Shown here: in pieces, positions 1 through 5,227 of the stretch
Layout: each line of letters opens with the position of its first letter
Numbering within the stretch: the stretch's first letter is position 1
Assembly (NCBI GenBank): GCA_020434085.1
Contig: JAGRBM010000273.1
Location: forward strand, 1-5,887
Source: Chrysiogenia bacterium
GTDB taxonomy: Bacteria; JAGRBM01
Direction of reading: 5' to 3'
Length of the DNA: 5,887 nucleotides
Program-made: the position numbers and the translations under genes
Notes under the pieces: model-generated
Told to the model about the DNA's origin: nothing
The model's input: only the letters and a program-made list of their open reading frames with translations
Databases searched by the model: none

Positions 1-124
1 GCACCAGATCGGTGAAGGAGCCCAGGGCGGCGACGATGCCGTCCTCGACCAGCACCGCGCCGTCGTCGATGGTCGCCTCGTCCGCGCCGGGGATCACCCA
101 GCGTCCGCGCACCAGTGTCGCCAT
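1..124 (-). CDS. Amidohydrolase, TRZ/ATZ-like, N-terminal fragment
   Basis: Partial gene running off the left edge; only the first 41 codons are visible. The start is the ATG complementary to 122-124. The peptide begins MATLVRGRWVIPG and continues through DDGAVLVEDGIVAALG. A short strand ending in an xGRWV-type turn, then DGAVLVEDGxIxAxG, is typical of the N-terminal beta-sandwich of the metal-dependent amidohydrolase superfamily (chlorohydrolase, cytosine or guanine deaminase, hydroxyatrazine hydrolase relatives). The metal-binding HxH motif would lie beyond the window, so substrate and activity cannot be judged. The gene is divergent from the ureohydrolase-like gene at 315, so the two may share regulation in the 190-base gap. 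High GC matches the catabolic genes to the right. The superfamily call is fairly safe; anything finer is not. Confidence 0.75.
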   Translation of the reverse strand, partial: MATLVRGRWVIPGADEATIDDGAVLVEDGIVAALGSFTDLV

Positions 125-129
125 AATCG

Positions 130-136
130 CCTCCCT
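130..136 (-). promoter_or_regulatory. Shine-Dalgarno site of the amidohydrolase gene
   Basis: On the minus strand the sequence AGGGAGG lies 5 bases before the ATG at 124-122. This strong site fixes the start of the leftward gene. Confidence 0.75.
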
Positions 137-154
137 ATGCTGAGTGCATTGTTG

Positions 155-224
155 CACGCGGAGACGCGGAGAGCGCGGAGAACAGAATGCCGCGATGGCT
201 CCGCGTTCTCCGCGTCTCCGCGTG
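155..224. repeat. Large palindromic repeat (26-bp arms, 18-base loop)
   Basis: Left arm 155-180 and right arm 199-224 are inverted copies that pair at 25 of 26 positions; the exception is a G.T wobble. The 18-base loop is 181-198. Each arm is built from a period-8 unit CGCGGAGA repeated about three times. RNA from either strand would form a very stable hairpin. It sits between two divergently transcribed genes, about 30 bases upstream of the leftward start codon and 90 upstream of the rightward one. The CGCGGAGA/TCTCCGCG pattern resembles a dispersed intergenic repeat I recall from sphingomonads and other bacteria, so a REP-like element is likely. It could also act as a bidirectional structural barrier or terminator, though no T-run follows. 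Confidence 0.85.
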
Positions 225-302
225 GATCACGGTGAGGCAGCCTCGCCCCGACGGATGACAACACGCGCCGCCGGTGCTTGAGTGGCCGCCATCGCTGCAC
301 CG

Positions 303-309
303 AAGGAGG
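303..309 (+). promoter_or_regulatory. Shine-Dalgarno site that fixes the ureohydrolase start
   Basis: AAGGAGG, a near-perfect anti-16S match, stands 5 bases before the ATG at 315. It decides in favour of 315 over an in-frame GTG at 282, which has no comparable site. Confidence 0.85.
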
Positions 310-314
310 GCACC

Positions 315-1388
315 ATGGGCGCGTTCGACTATCCCGACTGGGATACCTTCATGAAGACGAGCTTTGCCGGGCGCTACGACCTGCCGATGGTTGCGCCGGA
401 GACGCCCTCGTTCATGCAGCAGCCCGTGGCAAAGACCGCGAAGGACCTGGAGGGCGCCGACGTCGTCATCATCGGCGCGCCCTATGTCGCGGCCGAGGAC
501 GGCAAGTACGCGGGCGTGCCCATGGAGGACTGGATCGAGGCGCCCAAGCGCGTGCGCCAGCAGAGCGCGCGCTATCCCGGCGGTTACATCCAGGACTTCG
601 ACCTCGATCTTTTCGAGCACATCCGCATGGTCGACTACGGCGATGCCGACATCCCGCGCGAGGTCATGTTCAACCAGACGCCCGAGAACATCCTCAAGGC
701 CCAGGCCGCGGTCGAGGCCAAGTGCAACGACGCCATCCGGGCCGGCGCGGTGCCGGTGGTGATCGGCCAGAACAGCCCCTGCGGCAGCTTCGCCATCGCC
801 AAGGCCTGTTCCGAGAACGTCGACGGCATGGTCGGCTGCGTCAGCCTCGATACCCACTGGGACGCCCAGCACCTCGACTATCTCACGGGCGATCCGCGCA
901 TCGCGGGCGCGGCCTCGTGGAAGCACAAGATGTACGAGTTCCTCGACAACATGCATCCGCGCAACCTGGTCGAGATCGGCGAGCGCGGCATGCTGGAGAA
1001 CAAGGACATCATCCGCCGCTACCTGCGCGAAGGCTCGCGCTTCATCTCCTCCTGGGAGCTACGCACCTCGCTTGGCATCGAGGGCGTGGTGAAGGAACTC
1101 GACCGCGCCTGGGACGGCACCAAGGGCGTCTATGCCCACTTCGACATGGACGTCATGGGCGGGGCCGGTCCCGCCCCGGGCGATATCCTGGGCGAACTGG
1201 TCGAGCCCATCGCCATGACCGACTACGAGTGCATCCGCATCGCCCACGAGATCGGCCGGCGCGGCCTCACCGGCTTCAGCTTCATCTGCATCCCGCCGGG
1301 CTCGGCCGCGGTCTATCGCGTCATCGTCTACATCATCGTCTACATGGCCGCGGGCCTGGCGATGCGGAAGATCGGCAAGGGGGCCTGA
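315..1388 (+). CDS. Divergent agmatinase/arginase-family protein (ureohydrolase fold)
   Basis: 357 residues. The ureohydrolase fold is recognised by two of its three metal-binding signatures. SLDTHWD at 177-183 matches the DAHxD box (D179, H181, D183), and HFDMDV at 275-280, followed by GPAPGD, matches the SxDxDxxDP box (D278, D280). Glu305 in AMTDYE is placed like the family's guanidinium-binding glutamate. The first signature, GGDHS, is replaced by GQNSPCG at 151-157, so the usual Mn-ligand histidine is missing. The roughly 90-residue N-terminal region and overall length are longer than a typical agmatinase. Family members hydrolyse guanidino C-N bonds to urea, but the altered site means agmatinase activity should not be assumed; another amidine substrate or a single-metal site is possible. 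It is first in a run with the decarboxylase pair, whose alpha gene starts 8 bases after its stop. Confidence 0.8.
   Translation: MGAFDYPDWDTFMKTSFAGRYDLPMVAPETPSFMQQPVAKTAKDLEGADVVIIGAPYVAAEDGKYAGVPMEDWIEAPKRVRQQSARYPGGYIQDFDLDLFEHIRMVDYGDADIPREVMFNQTPENILKAQAAVEAKCNDAIRAGAVPVVIGQNSPCGSFAIAKACSENVDGMVGCVSLDTHWDAQHLDYLTGDPRIAGAASWKHKMYEFLDNMHPRNLVEIGERGMLENKDIIRRYLREGSRFISSWELRTSLGIEGVVKELDRAWDGTKGVYAHFDMDVMGGAGPAPGDILGELVEPIAMTDYECIRIAHEIGRRGLTGFSFICIPPGSAAVYRVIVYIIVYMAAGLAMRKIGKGA
1322..1345 (+). repeat. In-frame 12-bp tandem duplication inside the ureohydrolase gene
   Basis: CATCGTCTACAT occurs twice, end to end (1322-1333 and 1334-1345), with no mismatch. It spans eight codons and yields a repeated I-V-Y-[IM] in the C-terminal hydrophobic helix (residues about 337-344). 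The frame is kept. Confidence 0.9.
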
Positions 1389-1396
1389 GCCGCACC

Positions 1397-1921
1397 ATGG
1401 CATCCGACAAGAACGAGGCCGAATGGCCCGACCGCCTGCGCCGCGTGCTGAAGGACGCGGGTGTAACGCGCGTTTCGCATGTGCCCGATGCCGGCCATGC
1501 CCGGCTGATCGGGCTGTGCGAGAACGATCCCGACATGGTGACCAACGTACTCACCACCGAGGAGGAGGGCATCGCCATCGCGGCGGGCGCCTGGCTCGGC
1601 GGCGCGGCCAGTGTCCTGCTGCTGCAGTCCTCGGGCGTGGGCAACTGCATCAACATGCTCTCGTTGCCCGCGATCGGGCGCTTCCCGCTGCTGATGCTGG
1701 TGACGATGCGGGGCGAGTGGGCGGAGTTCAATCCCTGGCAGATGCCCATGGGGCAGGCGACCCAGGCGACGCTCGAAGCCATGGGCGTCACCGTGCAGCG
1801 CGCCGACACCGCCGAAGACCTGATCGCCACCGTCGAGAGCGCGGCGGCCCTTGCCTTCAAGGCCGACCAGCAGGTCGCCGTGCTGATTTCCCAACGCCTG
1901 CTGGGGAGGAAGACATGGTGA
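1397..1921 (+). CDS. Thiamine-diphosphate decarboxylase, alpha subunit (ComD-like, pyrimidine-binding half)
   Basis: 174 residues. It corresponds to the N-terminal pyrimidine-binding (PYR) domain of ThDP enzymes, encoded alone as in sulfopyruvate decarboxylase subunit alpha. Visible marks are the activating-glutamate stretch TTEEEGIAIAAGA (53-65), LLLQSSGVGNCIN (74-86), and EFNPWQMPMGQAT (110-122), which resembles the corresponding segment of the phosphonopyruvate/sulfopyruvate decarboxylase group. There is no GDG motif; the next gene supplies it. The two products would form a mixed active site that decarboxylates a 2-oxoacid to an aldehyde. The ATG at 1397 has only a distant purine run (1377-1383), so translation is probably coupled to the upstream gene, which ends 8 bases before. 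The enzyme class is well supported. The true 2-oxoacid is unknown, and coenzyme M synthesis is unlikely in this setting. Confidence 0.82.
   Translation: MASDKNEAEWPDRLRRVLKDAGVTRVSHVPDAGHARLIGLCENDPDMVTNVLTTEEEGIAIAAGAWLGGAASVLLLQSSGVGNCINMLSLPAIGRFPLLMLVTMRGEWAEFNPWQMPMGQATQATLEAMGVTVQRADTAEDLIATVESAAALAFKADQQVAVLISQRLLGRKTW
1903..1909 (+). promoter_or_regulatory. Shine-Dalgarno site of the beta-subunit gene, inside the alpha gene
   Basis: GGGGAGG sits 5 bases before the ATG at 1915 and within the last codons of the alpha gene. It decides the 1915 start, which overlaps the alpha stop by 7 bases. Confidence 0.8.
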
Positions 1922-2505
1922 GCCCCGTCCCGCTCGACCGCCGCGCCGCGGTCGCCGCCCTGCTGGCCGGGCGCGGCGACCTGCTGGTCGTCGCCGGCCT
2001 GGGATCGCCCGCCTACGATCTCCACGCCGCGGGCGATCACGACGCCAACTTCTATCTCTGGGGCGCCATGGGCGGAGCGGCGCTGATGGGCCTCGGCCTG
2101 GCGCAGGCCCGGCCCGAGCGCCCCGTGCTGGTGCTGACCGGCGACGGCGAGGCGCTGATGGGCCTGGGCGGTCTTGCGACCATCGCCATCGCCGCGCCGG
2201 GGAACCTCACCATTGCCGTCATCGACAACGGCCATTTCGGCGAGACCGGTATGCAGCGCAGCCACACCGGACGCGGCCTCGATCTCGCCGCCGTGGCGGC
2301 GGCCTGCGGCTTTGCCGAGGCCGGCACCGTCACCGACATGGCCGGCGTCGAGGCCCTGCGGGCGCGCCTGCGCGGGCCCGCTGAGGGGCCGCGTCTCTGC
2401 GTCCTGAAGGTCGAGGCGTGCAACCTGCCGCGTTCGCTCCCGGCGCGCGACGCGGTGTACCTCAAGAACCGCTTCCGGGCGGCGCTGGGCCTGGGCGTGA
2501 ACTGA
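1915..2505 (+). CDS. Thiamine-diphosphate decarboxylase, beta subunit (ComE-like, diphosphate-binding half)
   Basis: 196 residues. It matches the C-terminal pyrophosphate-binding (PP) domain of ThDP enzymes as a separate subunit. The ThDP/Mg motif is present: TGDG at 75-78, then 26 residues later DNGHFGETG at 104-112, in which D104-N105 replaces the usual Asn-Asn pair end and is common in this subgroup. FYLWGAMGGA (46-55) fits the conserved GxMG turn just inside the domain. The gene overlaps the alpha gene by 7 bases, so the two are almost certainly made in equal amounts and assemble together. The best family description is sulfopyruvate/phosphonopyruvate decarboxylase-like. The substrate may be the 2-oxo form of whatever the neighbouring ureohydrolase handles, but nothing in the sequence names it. 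Confidence 0.82.
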   Translation: MVSPVPLDRRAAVAALLAGRGDLLVVAGLGSPAYDLHAAGDHDANFYLWGAMGGAALMGLGLAQARPERPVLVLTGDGEALMGLGGLATIAIAAPGNLTIAVIDNGHFGETGMQRSHTGRGLDLAAVAAACGFAEAGTVTDMAGVEALRARLRGPAEGPRLCVLKVEACNLPRSLPARDAVYLKNRFRAALGLGVN

Positions 2506-2557
2506 CGCCGCAATCGGGCTGGATACCGGCGGCCAAGGGTGCTCTACAGGGCGCCCC

Positions 2558-3781
2558 ATGACCGCCGAACCCCACCTCGAAGCCGCAACCCAAGGCGCGC
2601 CTGCCCGCTCGGGCAACCGCGACGTCCTGCTGCTCGCGGTCGCCCAGGCGCTGGCCGGGGCCAACTCGGCGGCGGTCTTCGCCACCGGCGCGATCATCGG
2701 CCACGGCCTTGCCCCCAGCGAGGTGCTGGCGACCCTGCCGATCTCGCTCTTCGTCGTCGGCATGGCCGCCTGCACGCTGCCGGCAGGCATGCTCGCCCGG
2801 CGCCATGGCCGCCAGGCCGCGTTCCTTGCGGGTACGGCCTGCGGCGTGCTCGGCGGTCTGTTCGCGGCCTGGGCGGTGCTGGCGGGCTCGTTCTGGATCT
2901 TCAGCGTCTCGACCTTCCTTGCCGGCGCCTATGCCGCAGTGGTCCTTTCGTTCCGCTTCGCCGCGGCCGATTGCGTGCCGCCGGAACGGCGCCCGCGGGC
3001 GCTTTCGGCGGTGATGGCCGGCGGCGTCTTTGCCGGGGTGCTGGGGCCCCAGCTCGTCACCCACACGATGAACCTGTGGCAGCCCCACGTCTTTGCCGTC
3101 ACCTGCCTTGCCCAGGCGGTGCTGGCGGTCGCCTGCGCCTTCGTCCTCATCGCCGTGCGGGTGCCGATGCCGACCGCCGAGGAGGTGAAGGGCGGCAGGC
3201 CGCTGGGTGAGATCGTGCGCCAGCCGCGTTTCGTCACCGCGGTGATCTGCGGCGTCGTCTCCTACATGCTGATGAACTTCGTGATGACGGCCGCGCCGCT
3301 TGCCATGCGCCTGTGCGGCCTTTCGCAGGAGTCCTCCAACCAGGGCCTGCAGTGGCACATCATCGCGATGTACGCGCCGAGCTTCTTCACCGGCCGCCTG
3401 ATCGAGCGCTTCGGCGCGCCGCGCATGGTCGGCGCCGGGCTGGCGCTGACCGCGTTGGCCGCCGCGGTCGGCCTGATGGGCATCGACATCGTGCACTTCT
3501 GGGCGACGCTCGTCCTGCTCGGCCTGGGCTGGAACTTCGCCTTCGTCGGCGCCTCGGCCATGGTCCTGCAATGCCACCGGCCCGAGGAGAAGACGCGGGT
3601 GCAGTCGCTCAACGACTTCATCGTCTTCGGCACCATGGCGATCGGCTCCTTCCTCTCGGGCAGCCTGCTGACCGCCTACGGCTGGAACACGGTGCTCTGG
3701 GTTTCCTACATCCCGCTTGCGCTTGCGGTCGCCGCGCTGGTCGTGGCGGGGCGCTCGCGCGGGATGCGAAAACAGGCGTAG
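2558..3781 (+). CDS. MFS transporter, 12 transmembrane helices
   Basis: 407 residues with about twelve hydrophobic segments, beginning near residue 23 after a short polar N-terminus. GMLARRHGRQAA (77-88), between helices 2 and 3, is a variant of MFS motif A. A matching motif in the second half, GRLIERFGAPRM (279-290), shows the usual two-fold repeat. A charged central loop (about 203-222) separates the halves. The last helices hold SLNDFIVFGTMAIGSFLSG (350-368), similar to many inner-membrane MFS permeases. A weak site, ACAGGG at 2546-2551, lies 6 bases before the ATG. The gap to the beta-subunit gene is 52 bases with no convincing terminator, so co-transcription with the decarboxylase is likely. 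It probably moves the substrate or a product of the pathway; import versus export cannot be decided. Confidence 0.88.
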   Translation: MTAEPHLEAATQGAPARSGNRDVLLLAVAQALAGANSAAVFATGAIIGHGLAPSEVLATLPISLFVVGMAACTLPAGMLARRHGRQAAFLAGTACGVLGGLFAAWAVLAGSFWIFSVSTFLAGAYAAVVLSFRFAAADCVPPERRPRALSAVMAGGVFAGVLGPQLVTHTMNLWQPHVFAVTCLAQAVLAVACAFVLIAVRVPMPTAEEVKGGRPLGEIVRQPRFVTAVICGVVSYMLMNFVMTAAPLAMRLCGLSQESSNQGLQWHIIAMYAPSFFTGRLIERFGAPRMVGAGLALTALAAAVGLMGIDIVHFWATLVLLGLGWNFAFVGASAMVLQCHRPEEKTRVQSLNDFIVFGTMAIGSFLSGSLLTAYGWNTVLWVSYIPLALAVAALVVAGRSRGMRKQA

Positions 3782-3850
3782 GATCGCGGCCAAGGTCCGA
3801 CGGTCTATCGCGCAATCGCCTACATGCCATCGACTTGTCCCTCCGAGCGT

Positions 3851-3870
3851 TTGATTATGGTGTTAATCAA
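3851..3870. promoter_or_regulatory. Perfect 7-bp dyad upstream of the cassette (candidate operator)
   Basis: TTGATTA (3851-3857) and TAATCAA (3864-3870) are exact inverted copies separated by 6 bases, ending 24 bases before the ATG at 3895. The AT-rich stem and lack of a T-run argue against a terminator. Position and symmetry suit a dimeric repressor site or part of the cassette promoter. A poor -35-like TTGTCC at 3835 and -10-like TATGGT at 3856 (15-base spacing) overlap it, but I would not rely on them. Confidence 0.4.
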
Positions 3871-3894
3871 AGCAGACAGACGTAGGATTCAGTC

Positions 3895-4098
3895 ATGATC
3901 ACGCTCGAGATCGCGTTAGCTATTGCTGGGATGGTCCTTACCGTATTTTTTGGAGCTCTGGGGTTAGCAAACTTCCGGAAACGGAAGCAGCTTCATCAAC
4001 GCCAAAAGGCAGGATCAAATTCCGTTCTTATTCAATCAGCTCGAGATATTCATATTGGGGATTCAGGAAAAAATGAAAAAAAGACAGACAGGCGGTGA
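3895..4098 (+). CDS. Small single-pass membrane protein with C-terminal RD[IV]xI motif
   Basis: 67 residues, not recognised as a named family. Residues 3-26 form one strongly hydrophobic helix, followed at once by a basic stretch FRKRKQLHQRQK (27-38), which predicts the N-terminus outside and the tail in the cytoplasm by the positive-inside rule. The tail carries GSNSVLIQSARDIHIGD (40-56). This matches the N-terminal motif of the next protein, GDNATLIEAGRDVTINN, at 7 of 17 positions, with most others conservative. A fair Shine-Dalgarno site, AGGA at 3884-3887, stands 7 bases before the ATG. Its 3' end overlaps the next gene by 26 bases, so the two are probably co-translated partners. It may anchor or recruit the partner to the membrane, or be a membrane-disrupting effector; both ideas are inference. 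Low GC marks it as part of the acquired cassette. Confidence 0.6.
   Translation: MITLEIALAIAGMVLTVFFGALGLANFRKRKQLHQRQKAGSNSVLIQSARDIHIGDSGKNEKKTDRR
4065..4068 (+). promoter_or_regulatory. Shine-Dalgarno site that favours the 4073 start
   Basis: AGGA lies 4 bases before the ATG at 4073. An in-frame TTG at 4055 would add six residues but has no good purine site at the right distance. The ATG start leaves the G-D-N motif eight residues from the N-terminus. Confidence 0.5.
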
Positions 4099-5134
4099 TA
4101 ACGCAACATTGATTGAAGCAGGAAGAGATGTAACTATTAATAATGGTCTTAATTCCGACCAGATGAGGGAGGTCATTGAAGTAATATCCTCCCAGATTCC
4201 TCAATATGCAGCGATTGCACGAGAGATTGTTGATTCGAGGTTGGTTGATTTTCAAGAGAGAATTATAGAAAGATTCGTTGATAGAGACACCGCTGCGACA
4301 TCAGCGTTTGCTGATCCTGACTTCCAGTATCAGTTGCGTATCGCCCAGCATGCGTACGCCCGTACCGATGATGGCGATCTTCAGAAAATGCTTATTGATC
4401 TTATTGCCAAACGCTCTCTTCACGGTGAAAGGAGCCGAAAATGTCTTACGATTAACTTAGCTATCGCGACGATCGGAGATTTGACGCGAGAAGATTTGGC
4501 ATTAATTTCAGTATGTTTTGCTACAAAGCACGCCTCACTGAGTGTTGCACGCAGCACTGCAGAAATTTCTCTCTATTTTAATAAATTCGTAAATCCATTT
4601 TTGTCGTTATTACCTAAAGACGAAGGTTCTTCAATGTATCTTGCCTCGAAAGGTTGCGTTACATTTGTTCCATTTCCTCAAAATTTGATTGGTGTGTTTA
4701 AAGAGTTTTATGGCGGTGTTTTTTCCAATTCTTGGAGTGAGGCAGATTTGGTGAATGTTCTGCCTGATGAGCAAAAGGAAAACGTAGAGAGTATCTTGGC
4801 CGACGCTCAAAGTGCTAATCTGTTAAATTTGGATGGCGAAAAATTTAAATTCGATATCAGATACAAACCAGAGATAGGAACAAAAATAGCGGGGACTTCT
4901 GTTTCGGAACTACAACCAAACTTGGAGTCTCTTTACGACTCCCATTTAAAGAGTGACGGTGAAATAAAGGAATTATTGGAAAATGCTATTCCACAATTTT
5001 CTGTTCTTGAAGGAGTATGGGATAAAACATCTCTTTCATCATTACGCTTAACTTATCTCGGATTGGCGATTGGGCATTCTTGTCTTACAGAAAAGGTAGA
5101 ATTTAGCGGTGATCTTTCAATATGGATTAAGTAG
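4073..5134 (+). CDS. LPO_1073/Vpar_1526 family protein, function unknown
   Basis: 353 residues, predicted cytoplasmic, with no signal peptide and no clear membrane helix. I recognise it by pattern as the LPO_1073/Vpar_1526 family: a short Lys-rich start, the motif GDNATLIEAGRDVTINNG (8-25), a helical region with many Glu/Arg residues (about 29-72), then the conserved block DPDFQYQLRIAQHAYARTDD (81-100) and DLQKMLIDLIAKRS (102-115). The remainder (about 137-353) looks mostly helical and matches no enzyme motif I know. The N-terminal motif recurs in the small membrane protein encoded just upstream, whose gene overlaps this one by 26 bases in a different frame. The low GC and isolated position in a catabolic locus suggest horizontal acquisition. 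A role in defence or stress signalling is plausible but unproven. An extended TTG start at 4055 remains possible. Confidence 0.72.
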   Translation: MKKRQTGGDNATLIEAGRDVTINNGLNSDQMREVIEVISSQIPQYAAIAREIVDSRLVDFQERIIERFVDRDTAATSAFADPDFQYQLRIAQHAYARTDDGDLQKMLIDLIAKRSLHGERSRKCLTINLAIATIGDLTREDLALISVCFATKHASLSVARSTAEISLYFNKFVNPFLSLLPKDEGSSMYLASKGCVTFVPFPQNLIGVFKEFYGGVFSNSWSEADLVNVLPDEQKENVESILADAQSANLLNLDGEKFKFDIRYKPEIGTKIAGTSVSELQPNLESLYDSHLKSDGEIKELLENAIPQFSVLEGVWDKTSLSSLRLTYLGLAIGHSCLTEKVEFSGDLSIWIK

Positions 5135-5155
5135 GCCGTTGCATCGAGAATCCTG

Positions 5156-5176
5156 CTATGGAATAGAACTCCATAG
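5156..5176. promoter_or_regulatory. Perfect 7-bp dyad between the cassette and the Rieske gene
   Basis: CTATGGA (5156-5162) and TCCATAG (5170-5176) are exact inverted copies around a 7-base spacer, 21 bases after the cassette's last stop codon and 51 before the Rieske ATG. There is no following T-run, so it is a weak terminator at best. It may be an operator for the Rieske gene or part of the island's end. I saw no convincing -35/-10 pair nearby. Confidence 0.4.
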
Positions 5177-5227
5177 ACTCCCTTAAGACGTTCAACTCGC
5201 CGGGACGTCGCCAGAACGGAGCACGCC

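Larger units (their letters stand above)
3782..5180. other. AT-rich foreign island (two-gene cassette)
   Basis: Composition changes sharply after the MFS gene. Sampled 60-base lines inside are about 23% and 43% GC, against about 80% in a sampled line of the upstream operon. The shift starts at about 3840-3900 and reverts at about 5180-5220, just before the Rieske gene. Codon use changes as well, to many A/T-ending codons. The island holds only the two overlapping genes at 3895 and 4073, plus two small dyads at its edges. I found no integrase, transposase, terminal inverted repeats or convincing flanking direct repeats, so the route of entry is unknown. The exact boundaries are approximate. 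Confidence 0.75.

Noticed and set aside
135-956. Minus-strand open frame (273 residues) opposite the ureohydrolase gene
   Set aside because: It reads through the palindromic repeat and the antisense of a recognisable enzyme; its Val/Asp/His-rich composition is typical of a shadow frame.
278-1396. In-frame extension upstream of the decarboxylase alpha subunit
   Set aside because: The extension is an Arg/His/Gly-rich shadow of the ureohydrolase gene. The recognisable alpha subunit begins at the ATG at 1397.
1333-2790. Minus-strand open frame (485 residues) opposite the decarboxylase pair
   Set aside because: Low-complexity Ala/Arg composition. It lies opposite two well-supported ThDP subunits and has no credible start site.
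2462-3793. Long minus-strand open frame (443 residues) opposite the MFS gene
   Set aside because: The product is rich in Arg, His, Gly and Asp with no fold signature. It is the usual antisense shadow of a GC-rich gene, and the plus strand encodes a clear MFS protein.
3782-3850. Intrinsic terminator after the MFS gene
   Set aside because: No stable GC hairpin followed by a T-run could be found; the short repeats there are direct or imperfect.
3782-5227. Attachment-site or target-duplication repeats around the AT-rich island
   Set aside because: Comparing both edges by eye gave only a 6-base match (CATCGA near 3829 and 5142), which is expected by chance.
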